IMG/VR virus record: IMGVR_UViG_3300024999_000342
Span: 1 to 26,518 of that record
Reading direction: 5' to 3' (one strand)
Source of the DNA: a virus
Length of the DNA stretch: 26,518 nucleotides
Below are positions 6,485 through 15,900 of this stretch, piece by piece. Position numbers and translations under genes: made by a program. The number at the start of each line of letters is the position of its first letter. Position 1 is the first letter of the stretch. Under the pieces are notes generated by a model. It was not told the DNA's origin and ran no database searches. It was given only the letters and a program-made list of their open reading frames with translations.

Positions 6485-6922
6485 ATGACTAAAGCATATG
6501 TAATTAAAGATACCAATGGTAATTTTGGTGGTCATCTCAATATTTTCTCCAACGCAGAAAATGGCAGAGGTGATTATAAGTGGAGTTATTATTCTACTAT
6601 TTATCCTTTTAGTTGGTTCGAGTGCGATTGTGATGATTGTGGTAAGATTAATTTAGAATTGCAGAATGAGATTAGTAAATTAAGAGAAATTAATTTATTA
6701 GCAGGATTTGATTTAGATTGGATAATTGAAGAATTTGATAACCGTGAGGACTTGATAGAATTGTTTGTGAGAGGTAGAGATTTGGGTTGTGGTAGTAGAG
6801 ATAGTTTTGTTGTTGTGAAGGACATAAAGAAGGGATGTGTGGGTTTGCATCGTAGGATGATAAGGGAGATTAGGAAGAAGTATAAGGAGAAAAGTGATGA
6901 ATACATAGAGAAGTTGGTATAA
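6485..6922 (+). CDS. Unknown 145-aa phage protein, cassette A copy
   Basis: I do not recognise the family. The protein is mixed acidic and basic, with no membrane segment or signal peptide. Three blocks are shared with the paralogue at 25989: an N-terminal VIKDTNGNFGGHLNIFSN, a YYSTxxP segment near residue 37, and a C-terminal VVKDIKKGCVGLHRRMIREI followed by RKKYK. The C-terminal block is Arg/Lys rich with an invariant GC and HRR, suggesting nucleic acid contact, but this is only inference. This copy has a CDCDDC cluster near residue 48 that the paralogue lacks. GAGGAGAT precedes the ATG with good spacing, and a promoter lies at 6393-6422. The next gene starts two bases after the stop. Confidence 0.75.
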   Translation: MTKAYVIKDTNGNFGGHLNIFSNAENGRGDYKWSYYSTIYPFSWFECDCDDCGKINLELQNEISKLREINLLAGFDLDWIIEEFDNREDLIELFVRGRDLGCGSRDSFVVVKDIKKGCVGLHRRMIREIRKKYKEKSDEYIEKLV

Positions 6923-6924
6923 TT

Positions 6925-7092
6925 ATGGGTAAGATTATTGAATTTCCTTGTAGGGATTATTATGAGGAATATGAAGATTATTATAGTGAAGAGTTTGAGA
7001 AGCAAGATTATGGTGAGGAAGTTTTAATTAAGGATGGTTTGGTTAAGGGATTTATTAGGAAGTGTTTGATGTTTATTTTGATTCGATTGTGA
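6925..7092 (+). CDS. Small acidic Tyr-rich protein (55 aa), cassette A copy
   Basis: A 55-aa frame starting two bases after the preceding stop, likely translated by coupling because no clear binding site is seen. It begins MGKIIEFPC, continues with a Tyr/Glu/Asp-rich stretch (DYYEEYEDYYSEEFEKQDYG), and ends in a hydrophobic basic tail. A clear homologue follows the paralogous gene in cassette B (26427, starting MGKLIMFPC). Conservation of this start and of the acidic Tyr-rich stretch in two diverged copies supports it as a real gene. Function unknown. Confidence 0.65.
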   Translation: MGKIIEFPCRDYYEEYEDYYSEEFEKQDYGEEVLIKDGLVKGFIRKCLMFILIRL

Positions 7093-7124
7093 ATGTTTTG
7101 TTTTGATATTATGTTGTTAGATTT

Positions 7125-7250
7125 ACAAGGGAAAATCAGGAGTTATAAACCTGATTGAGTCACCTCCAAGATTCTTCCCTTGTATTTATATATAATGGTT
7201 TGGAGGATATGGAGTTATTAGATTAATACTATTATTAAATTATTGGAGGT
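7125..7250 (+). promoter_or_regulatory. Three-way-junction RNA leader 4 (before Vsr-like endonuclease)
   Basis: P1 is ACAAGGGAA (7125-7133) with TTCCCTTGT (7175-7183), 9 bp perfect. P2 is AATCAGG (7134-7140) with CCTGATT (7150-7156), 7 bp perfect, 9-nt loop. P3 is GAGTC (7157-7161) with GATTC (7170-7174), one G-T wobble, 8-nt loop ACCTCCAA (7162-7169). The three helices abut with no linker bases. The whole 8-nt loop is complementary to TTGGAGGT (7243-7250), the ribosome binding site of the gene at 7259, and seven of its bases to TTGGAGG (7200-7206) shortly after P1. Confidence 0.65.
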
Positions 7251-7258
7251 ATAAAAAA

Positions 7259-8407
7259 ATGGCAATAAGACAAAAGGATTATGATGCTATAGTAAACGAT
7301 TATATCAATGATGTTCCATTAGAAGAAATAGTCAAACAACATAGTCTTTCTAGTTGTAATTATATATATAAAATATTAAAAATCAAAAATATTCCTAAGA
7401 AAAAAGGGAATTGGACTATAGAACATACAAAAATATTATACGAATATTATCCCACTACGGATTGGGATGTATTATTAGAGTTATTGAAACCGTTTCCTAA
7501 AGATACTATTTTACATCAAGCTTCAAAATTGCAAATTAAACGCTTAATTCATTCCGATTATAGTGAAGATGAGTTGAATATATTACATAAAAACTATAAA
7601 ACAATGTCTACAAAGGAGTTGGCAATTTTACTTCCTAATAGAACAGAATCTTCTATAATCACTAAAGGTTATAGATTGGGATTGGTTAATCGCGAGAAAT
7701 GGAGTGAAGAGGATTCAGAATTACTTAAGAAATTATATTTGGTAAAAACAAATAAGGAATTAGGGGAAATATTCAATAGAACTACTGGTTCAATTATGGG
7801 GCAAGGGCAAAATTTAGGATTAAATAAAAACCCAGAAGCACATATATATGTTGATTATGACAGAGAAAAGTTAACAAAAGATTTAAGAGAATTCGCAAAT
7901 ATATTAGGAAGAACTCCTATTGCAATTGAGGTAGACGCAAATAAAGGAATGGCACATTCTCAAACATATGGACGTTGTTTTGGAGGTTATATTAATGCTT
8001 GTCAGTCAGCAGGTTTAGAACCTAATTATGATGGGAATATGTTTTCATCTAAAACTTATAGGTCAAAGAACAATGATTTGTGTCTTTCACAACCAGAATT
8101 AATTATTACCAATTTATTCATAGATAATAGTTTAGAGTATAAAAAAGAAGCATATTACTCTGCTTTTACAAATGATGCTAGATGTGGATTTAAACGTTGC
8201 GATTGGTTTTTATTAGATGGAATAATTGTAGAGTATTTTGGAATGCAACGAAGAGAGGGTTATAAGAAGAGAATAAAAGATAAACAAGAGATATGTTTAG
8301 ATAATGATTTAAAATTATTAGAACTTTATCCCAAAGATATGAAAAACGGTCTAAAAGGATTGATAGATAAGTTTAAAGAATATGGAATAGAATTAAAAAT
8401 AAATTAA
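7259..8407 (+). CDS. Homing endonuclease with HTH repeats, HNH-repeat and Vsr-like nuclease domain
   Basis: A 382-aa modular DNA-binding nuclease. Residues 5-46 look like a helix-turn-helix. Three SANT/Myb-like repeats follow (about 51-95, 101-142 and 147-189), the last two with the pattern WS/YSEED-x-ELL and a closing GLGL-type end. Residues 203-255 match the homing-endonuclease-associated repeat (LxxFAxILGRTPIAIEV, SQTYGRCFGGYINACQSAGL). The C-terminal 275-382 region resembles Vsr/PD-(D/E)xK nucleases: SQPELII with Glu280, RCDWFLLDG with Asp315, IVEYFG with Glu325, and a basic helix YKKRIKDKQ. The gene lies between cassette A and the tail genes and probably spread as an insert. GGAGGT gives a strong binding site that is also the target of the RNA leader loop. 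It runs into the next gene with a 26-base gap. Confidence 0.78.
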   Translation: MAIRQKDYDAIVNDYINDVPLEEIVKQHSLSSCNYIYKILKIKNIPKKKGNWTIEHTKILYEYYPTTDWDVLLELLKPFPKDTILHQASKLQIKRLIHSDYSEDELNILHKNYKTMSTKELAILLPNRTESSIITKGYRLGLVNREKWSEEDSELLKKLYLVKTNKELGEIFNRTTGSIMGQGQNLGLNKNPEAHIYVDYDREKLTKDLREFANILGRTPIAIEVDANKGMAHSQTYGRCFGGYINACQSAGLEPNYDGNMFSSKTYRSKNNDLCLSQPELIITNLFIDNSLEYKKEAYYSAFTNDARCGFKRCDWFLLDGIIVEYFGMQRREGYKKRIKDKQEICLDNDLKLLELYPKDMKNGLKGLIDKFKEYGIELKIN

Positions 8408-8433
8408 TAAATTTATGAAAGAAGGAAATATAA

Positions 8434-8916
8434 ATGGCAAATAACAAAAAACTTACTCTAAGTGCAGTCCACAAGGAAAACTCTAAATTTAATGAGAAAA
8501 CAGTAGTTCCTCTTATGGATGGAAAATACGAAATGATAGTAAATAAATATTTTAAGAAAACAGACATACCAAAATTAATAGGTGAATATATGTCAATTAA
8601 TGAACAACTAAAAGAAAGTGGAACAAATATTGATGAATACACTGATAGTATTTATTTATTCCATATTTTAATTGTAAAGTTTATGACTAATATCCCTCTC
8701 CCAGAAGATGCGGTTAGTTTAATTGCTTATATATATGAATTAATAAATTTGAATTTATTAAGTGAAATTATTGATGCTTTGCCAAAAGAAGAAGTTGATA
8801 AAGCAAGTGAATGGATTAAAGAAGTATTACAGAAAATGCCAGAAGTAACTCCACAGATTATGGAAATAGTTATGAATAAGGTAAATATAGAACAAGCAAT
8901 TGATGGTGAGATATAA
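8434..8916 (+). CDS. Probable tail assembly chaperone-like protein
   Basis: A 160-aa soluble, largely helical acidic protein placed shortly ahead of the tape measure gene, where siphoviruses usually encode tail assembly chaperones. The N-terminal half reads as a short beta region (VVPLMDGKYEMIVNKYF) followed by helices; the remainder alternates hydrophobic and acidic residues. Placement, not a diagnostic motif, drives the call. I saw no slippery heptamer or overlapping second frame of the G/GT type. AAGGAAAT precedes the ATG. The stop overlaps the next start (TAATG), so the two are coupled. Confidence 0.45.
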   Translation: MANNKKLTLSAVHKENSKFNEKTVVPLMDGKYEMIVNKYFKKTDIPKLIGEYMSINEQLKESGTNIDEYTDSIYLFHILIVKFMTNIPLPEDAVSLIAYIYELINLNLLSEIIDALPKEEVDKASEWIKEVLQKMPEVTPQIMEIVMNKVNIEQAIDGEI

Positions 8917-9401
8917 TGTCTGTTTCTGGTGCGATTGATAATTTATTAAGGTCTAGTAATTTTCAGAGACAATTAAGAGCTATTCAAGCAATTGCAGTTT
9001 CAGAATTACAGCAAGCAGTACAAGAATGTGTATATAATATTCCTGCATCTCCTAATTATGAAAGAAGTTTTTCCCTACTCAATTCGATAACTGCGTCAGA
9101 TATAATAGTTACTCAAAATTCAATACAATTTAAAGTTTATTTTGATCCAGAAAAAACAAGGCATACTTCATTATATGGATCTGCAAAATTAGGAATTAGT
9201 AAAGGAGATTACGTTGAAATAGCAGATTGGTTAAATGATGGGTTTTCATGGGGTGGAGTTTGGGAAGGAGTAAATGACAGATTTCATGATAGAAGTGCTG
9301 CACATTTCATAGAAAAAGCAATTGTAAAAATACAAGCAGATATAGTTACTAGAGTTAAAAATGCCATTAGCGTAGAAGTTAGAAGAATTAATAGATTCTA
9401 A
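8916..9401 (+). CDS. Phage tail-associated protein (unknown family)
   Basis: A 161-aa protein starting within the previous stop codon (TAATG) with GGTGAGAT ahead of it. The N-terminal half is helical (NLLRSSNFQRQLRAIQAIAV). A beta-rich middle (SIQFKVYFDPEK) and a WLNDGFSWGGVWEG segment follow. The C terminus is a long amphipathic helix (AHFIEKAIVKIQADIVTRVK). The overall shape recalls HK97 gp10-like tail completion proteins, but no motif proves it. It ends 28 bases before a double hairpin terminator (9429-9490), suggesting it closes the transcript that begins with the endonuclease or the chaperone-like gene. Confidence 0.55.
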   Translation: MSVSGAIDNLLRSSNFQRQLRAIQAIAVSELQQAVQECVYNIPASPNYERSFSLLNSITASDIIVTQNSIQFKVYFDPEKTRHTSLYGSAKLGISKGDYVEIADWLNDGFSWGGVWEGVNDRFHDRSAAHFIEKAIVKIQADIVTRVKNAISVEVRRINRF

Positions 9402-9428
9402 TACATGTTTATTTTTTGGTTTTTAATT

Positions 9429-9490
9429 ATTTTATTGCAGAATTTTAGACATTTTGGTTATCAAAATGTCTTTTTGTTGTGCAATAAAAT
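9429..9490 (+). terminator. Nested double hairpin terminator
   Basis: The inner stem AGACATTTTG (9447-9456) with CAAAATGTCT (9462-9471) is 10 bp perfect with a 5-nt loop, followed by TTTTG. It is enclosed by an outer perfect 11-bp stem ATTTTATTGCA (9429-9439) with TGCAATAAAAT (9480-9490). The inner hairpin is a good terminator for the gene ending at 9401. Confidence 0.8.
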
Positions 9491-9493
9491 TAG

Positions 9494-9523
9494 TTGTATT
9501 TTCATATAGTATATCATATACTA
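9494..9523 (+). promoter_or_regulatory. Promoter with palindromic operator for tape-measure operon
   Basis: TTGTAT (9494-9499), 17-nt spacer, TATACT (9517-9522). The -10 lies inside the perfect palindrome TAGTATATCATATACTA (9507-9523; 8-bp arms, 1-base centre). The placement suggests a repressor or activator site controlling the operon that starts at 9558. The same -35 hexamer TTGTAT occurs in the promoter at 23804. Confidence 0.6.
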
Positions 9524-9557
9524 CTGATAGTTAATAATTTACAGGTGGTGAATTTAA

Positions 9558-9800
9558 ATGTGGAAATCTAAAATTCATATTGGAGATATTGTTGGAACTT
9601 TAATAATACTTTTTGTAATTTATTGCGTAGTATCACAATTATATACTAATATTCATAGAAATTCGAATCAAAGTAATTTACAAAAATATTATAATTCCCA
9701 TCCAAATAGTTATAAAAAAGATATGAGAGAACAGCAACAAATTCAAGATTTAAAGAATGACATACAAGGTAAATTTGATGAACAAAAATTATATCAATAA
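9558..9800 (+). CDS. Small membrane protein upstream of tape measure
   Basis: An 80-aa protein with one strong membrane segment at about residues 8-28 (IGDIVGTLIILFVIYCVVSQ), followed by a polar Asn/Gln/Lys-rich tail that ends in a short amphipathic helix (QQQIQDLKNDIQGKFDEQ). AGGTGGTGA is a strong binding site before the ATG. It is first in the transcript with the tape measure. Position alone suggests a role in tail assembly, or ejection through the membrane; it is too short and has only one segment, so it does not look like a typical holin. No family recognised. Confidence 0.65.
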   Translation: MWKSKIHIGDIVGTLIILFVIYCVVSQLYTNIHRNSNQSNLQKYYNSHPNSYKKDMREQQQIQDLKNDIQGKFDEQKLYQ

Positions 9801-9815
9801 AGTTTTTAATACTCA

Positions 9816-9843
9816 ACCTCTCTTTATGAGGGGTATTTTATTT
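9816..9843 (+). terminator. Weak terminator before tape measure gene
   Basis: The arms ACCTCTC (9816-9822) and GAGGGGT (9828-9834) pair with one wobble and are followed by ATTTTATTT. No separate promoter was seen before the tape measure gene, so this hairpin probably lowers rather than stops transcription. Confidence 0.55.
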
Positions 9844-9906
9844 GCCTATTTTTCGAATAGAGTTTTCTATTTTATAAAACAAAAATAAAAAAGAGGTGGT
9901 TAAACT

Positions 9907-12900
9907 ATGGCAGATGATTTTTCTGGTATTCTTATAAAAATAGATATTGCAAATTCTCAAAAAATAATTAACACACAAATGACAGAGATTCAAAATTGGT
10001 TTAAGAATAACCATAATTTAAAAATTGATTTAAATATTAGTGACAGTGCATTAAAAGGATTAGAAAAATTAGGTAAAGAATTTGGAAATACTACAAATGG
10101 AATACGTAGTGGTTGGAAAGATATTACTAGGGATATAGAAAAGTTAAATAACATTAAAAATATAAAAATAGATATGGTGGAAAAAGATGGGATTTCAAGA
10201 GCAGTTCAAAAAGTAGGAGAACTTAAAACCGCCACTGGTCAAACTGTACAGATTACTCAAAAACTTATACAAGTGCATGATGATGCAGGAAAAGTAATTG
10301 GGGAGAAGTGGGTTGAATCAACTAGGAAAATTAAAAGGTTAAACCAAGATACTATTAATAAAATGGGTCAAGATTTAGCAAAATTTAAGGCTGAATTTCA
10401 AAATAACATTTTAAAATTAGATGGAAGTAAATCAAATTCTTTTATAAGTCCTAATGACGCAAAAGCTTTAAGGGAATTGAAAGCAGAACTTGGCGGTATA
10501 GATATAAGGGGGTTTAATGTTCCTCAAGATTTAACTGCTAAATTGAATGAAATTAAATCTTCTTTTGATAAAATAAAAATATCAGCAGATAATGCTATGA
10601 AAGCAACTAAATCTTTAGGTACTGGTAATACAGGAACAAGTACGGAAACGATAAACAAGATATCAATAGAAATAGAAAATTTAATTAAACAATATAAAGC
10701 TGCAAATATTAGTGCAAAAGAATTTATGGATAAAGGTATTAAATTAGCAGGTAACACAGACATTGATCAAAGAATTAAATTACTAAACGTCTTGAAAACT
10801 GCTCAAAAAGAATATGATTCAGTAATTAATCAAGAAAGTAAAACAAATAGTAGTATTTCTAATAATGTTTACGCACAACAAAAACAGGCATTAGAAGGAG
10901 TATATTCTTTAATAATTAAGAAGATGGATGCTGAAAAGAAGGGGCAAATTGAACTTAGTGCAGAATTACAAAAACAATTACAACTTGAAGGGCAAAAATA
11001 CGCATTAGCGACAAAAAATATTAAATCAGGAGGATTAACTGATTCTGCAAGAGAAATTGAATTATTAAATACAAAACTTTCTTTGCAAACAGAATTAAAT
11101 AACAGAAAAACTAAAGAAATTGATATTACACGCCAAAACAATCAAAATAACGCATATGCACAATTGGAGCAGTCTTTAAAGAATATATTAGATTTATCTA
11201 GTAAAAGAATTGATGCTGAAAAAAGAGGACATGTTGAATTAACGGCTCAATTGCAAGAACAAATTAGGCTAGAAGGTCAAAAATATGCTACTGCTAGACA
11301 GGATATTAGATCAAACGGGTTATCAGACTCATCTAGAGAAGTAGAATTTCTTAATCTAAAAAATACACTTCAAACAGAGTATAATAACAAAAAAATTAGA
11401 GAAGGAGATATTTCTCGTCAAAATGCACTAGATAATCAACATTGGTTAAGCATTCAACAACAAGATTTTGCGTCTCAAACTACTAAATTTGCACAACAAA
11501 AATCAGGGCTGTATAATACTTCCGAATTCGAAAGACTTCAAAGAGAAATGGCAGCACTAACCCCTACTACAGAAAATGTTAGACAAAGAGTAGAAAATTT
11601 AAGGGCATCATTTAGAAGTTTAGATGCTGAAGCAGTTTCTAATGGTTTAAATAATGCTAATAAATCAGCAATGTCTTTTGGAGAGTCAATTCAAGTCGCG
11701 GCTTATAAAATGGGAATTTGGTTAGGGGTTGGAAATTTAATTTTTGGGGTAATTTCCCAATTAAAACAAAGTTTGGTATTTTTGTCAGATATGAACCAAG
11801 GATTCACCAATATGAGTCTTGAGATGACGGATGTAAACTTAAACTTTAATGAAATTACGCAATCGGCAAATAATTATGCTATAGCGATGGGAACAACTAC
11901 GACTGCAGTAATGAGAGGTTTAGAGGTGTTTTCGACTTATAATAGTACCCTTGAAGAATCTATCAAAAAGACGCAAGCCGCAGCAATTATGTCGAATATT
12001 ACAGGACAATCTATGACGGATAGTGCCGATCAATTAATGGGTACTCTTGCCCAATATAGATTAGGAGCAGAAGATGCGTTAGGTATTGTAGATACTATAG
12101 CATCTGTTGCTAGAAACTTGCAAGTTGACTTTCCCAAGGCTGTTTCTGAGATTTCCAACGGTATGCGTACTGTTGGGGCAGTAAGTGCTGAGGCTGGAGT
12201 TTCTGTGCAAGAATTGTCAGGAATGCTCGGAACTCTTGTCGAAACAACTCGAAGATCTGGGAGTCAGGTCGCAAATGGTCTAAAAATGATATTTTCTAGA
12301 CTTGGAAATGTAGGGGAAGATACTAATCCTGAAGAGTTTGTAAGAATAGAAAAATCACTATATAATATTGGCATAACAATGAAAGATTCTGCTACTTCTA
12401 TAAAACCAGCATCGGTTTTACTTCAAGAAATTGCATCTCGTTGGTCGACATTAAACGACATAGAACGACAAGCAACAGCTACTGCAGTTAGTTCAATTCA
12501 CCAGAGAAATATTTTCGTTAGTTTGATGCAAAATTACGACAAAGTTCTACAAAATACTACATCTGCAACTGATGCAAATGGGGTAGCTTTACAAAAACAA
12601 GATATCTATATGAAGTCTTTAAAAGCCCATACATCGGAATTTGTCGCCAGTCTACAAGGACTATATTTATCAATGGCAAATCAAGATACCCTTAAAGGGT
12701 TGGTAGATACTGGAACAGGTATAGTAAATGTATTTTCAAATCTTTCAAGTGTTTTGGGTACAATTCCTGTATTGTTAGGAACTGCTGTTGTTGGTATAGG
12801 ATTATTTTCTAGTAAATTCCGTGAAGGAGTTATGGGTTCTGTAGGACATCTTAAAGTTTTACAAATGGAAATGGTTAAAACAAATTCAACGTCAGTTATT

Positions 12901-15900
12901 GGATTTAAAGGGTTCGCTACTGCTGGATTATTAGACAATATGAAAAATTTCTCTGATAGATTGAGGGCGATTAGAACCCAGTTAAGTATTGATGCTGTAT
13001 TTGCTGGAACATCTTCTAATGTTTCAAGACTAGGAACAGCATTCCAAGCACTAACTGGAAGAACCATAGGTTATACCACGGCAATGATTGGAGCAAGAAT
13101 TGCTACAATTGCTTGGCAAGCAACTTTAACGGTGGGATTATCTTTTGCAATTTCGTTTATAATTTCTAAAATAATTAATTTTACACAAAAAACAGAAAAA
13201 GCAAAAGAAGCATTTGAAACATTAACAAAATCAATTTCGCAACTCAAAAAAGAAACTTCTGAAATCCCTTCTCTCATATCTCAATATGAAGAACTATTTC
13301 CAAAATTAAATAAAACTACAGAAGAAAAAGAAAAACTCTCTACTGCAACAGCCAGACTATCATCTCTCTTCGGAGATTCAGTAATTCAATTAGATTCAGA
13401 AGGCAAAGCAATTGAAGTTGATATTGAATATGTCAAACAATTAACTCAAGCCAAAAAAGATTTACTAATAGCACAACAGCAAGAATTAGCATCTAAATTT
13501 AATTCTATGGGGAAAGATCAATATGATGAAATATTAGAAAAACAAACTAGAATTAAAGAAATTAATGCTGAAATTGCTAAGAATGATAATAAAGTTGCAA
13601 GTCTAAAAAACTTTGATGATCCAATAACTGGGTATATAAATGAAAAAAGGATAAAAGGTATACAGGAAGCAACCGCAGAATTAGCCGAAGAAAGAAAAAC
13701 ATTGACAGGTGAAAGTAGCGAAATACAGAAAACATTATCACAAGAAGCACATGCTTTTGACCAATCTAGTGATTCTGCAAATAAACTAAGTCAAAGTTTG
13801 ATTAATAATTTAGCTAAAGCTACTTTTGATTCAGGTAAAGGATTCGATGAACTTAAAGACACTATGGAAGTTTTTAAAAATCCTGAAATATCAGAAATAT
13901 TCAAAAGAATATCAGAGGATATGACCAAGGGAGCTTCGGCAGAAAAAGCAACTAAAGATATCCATGATATGAGTTATGCTTTAGTTAAAAATAATGTTGA
14001 TCTTGATATAGCGTCTGCGCTACTTAAAATATTTAAAGATGCTATGAAATTGGATAATGCACCAGAAACAATAGCCAATCTAAAAGACATGACAGTATCT
14101 TCAAAAGAATTAGCAGATAGTCTTAAAGATGTTACTTCTGTAGCAACTGATGTTTCAAAGGCCATGGAAGAATATAATGAGACAGGGAAATTATCAGCAT
14201 CAACAATTGTAGATTTAGTTACAAAATACCCAGAATTAATTGATCAATTGAAAGTCGAGAATGGACAATTAACACTCAATAAAGAGGCAGTTCAAGGGTT
14301 GTTAGATGTCCGTATCAATGGAATGATAACTGCTCTTGAAGCAGAAAAAACATTTACCTCTAATCAAGCCGAACAAACTAAAGTAAGAATTAGTAATCTT
14401 ATTGCAGAAGCAGAAGCAATCAGACAAAGAAATAATGCTCTTAATGCACTTCCTACATTTTTAAGTAAACCAACTTTAAACCCCAGCACTGGAACTATAT
14501 GGCTTAATGAAGAAGATAAGATGAGAGCAGAAGCAAATGCTTTACAGTCACAACTTAATGCAGATAATGGTGTAGATGATAAGATCAGTGCAATGAAAGC
14601 ATTGTTAGGTAATATAAAATCGGCAGCAAATTCAGGAAGTTATAATCCTTATAAAAAAGAAAAAGAAGAAAAAGAACTCTCCATCCAATCCCTCACAGAA
14701 TCTCTCCTAGCACAAATCAAAGTAGAATCTGACCTCCAAAAAGCAAAATCAGATTCAATTCAAAAAGAACTTGAACAAGCAAAATCAGCTAAAGATTATC
14801 AACTTACATTAATAAAAACGAATGAATTAGTTGCCAGTCAAGCAGAAGAATTAAGATTATTAAACTCTGCTAGAGATAAAGTAAATCAACTCAAAGACTC
14901 ATCTATTTCTTCATCTAAATTTGGTGATACTTCAAGGTGGTTTACTGGAGAATCTAATGAAGAATCAACGACATTTGTAAAAGAAAAAAATGCAGAAACC
15001 AATGAAAAAGTTAGAGCATCAATGGATGAAGAATTTAAATCTATGCAATTATTGCGTAATGGTTGGGTTTCTTATACTAAATCTATTGAAGAAAATACTG
15101 AAAAACAGAAAGAAAATCAATCTCTTCTAAATAAAATAAATCAAGAATTCATAAATTCTGAAATAGAATTATCAAAAGCTAGAATGTCTTTACTAAATGA
15201 AGGTTCAATAGAATATAATTCTGAACTTTCTAAACAAATATCTCTCTATAATGAATTAATTGAAACACAAGATAAATTATCTGCTGAATACCTCAACACT
15301 CAATCTACCATAAAGTCTTTATTAACATCTGATTTAACATCAAATTATGACAAATCAATCGAAACTATAAATGAATCCCTAGAATCATATTCTACTAAAC
15401 TTGATGAAACATTAACTGCATCAGAAGAAAGAATAGAGAAATACAATTTAAATCTATCCAATCTTGACTTTGACATGTCACTTCTTCAATCCTCTGACTA
15501 CTCAGAAAAAATCAATCTCCTAAATGATGCAATTGATGAATCTTCTGATAAAGCAAATCGTCTTGCAACAGAATTCAATCGTTTATCAAAAACTACTGTT
15601 TATTCAGAAGAAGATGCAGAAAAATTACGCACTCGCTTACAATCATTAAAAAATGAAATGCAATCTACTAATAAACAAACGATTGAATATGTAAAAACTC
15701 TAGAAGAAGCACAATTCTCACAAATCACATCAGAAGCAAAATTAGCACAAGATGAAATTGATAGATTAACTTATCGTATTAATTCTAATAGAACTTTACT
15801 TGAAGATGGAATGCTTTCTGGTACTTCTCTATCATTTGATTTTACATTACCTAATGGAAATACTTTAGATTTATCTTCTATTACCAATAATTCACTAGAT

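Noticed and set aside
8434-8916. Programmed frameshift in the chaperone-like gene
   Set aside because: No slippery heptamer with an extended second frame; the next gene starts at a TAATG overlap instead.
12681-13067. Minus-strand open frames inside the tape measure and tail fibre genes (for example 12681-13067 and 22497-22835)
   Set aside because: They are antisense shadows of long, clearly coding plus-strand genes, with no binding sites or sensible composition.
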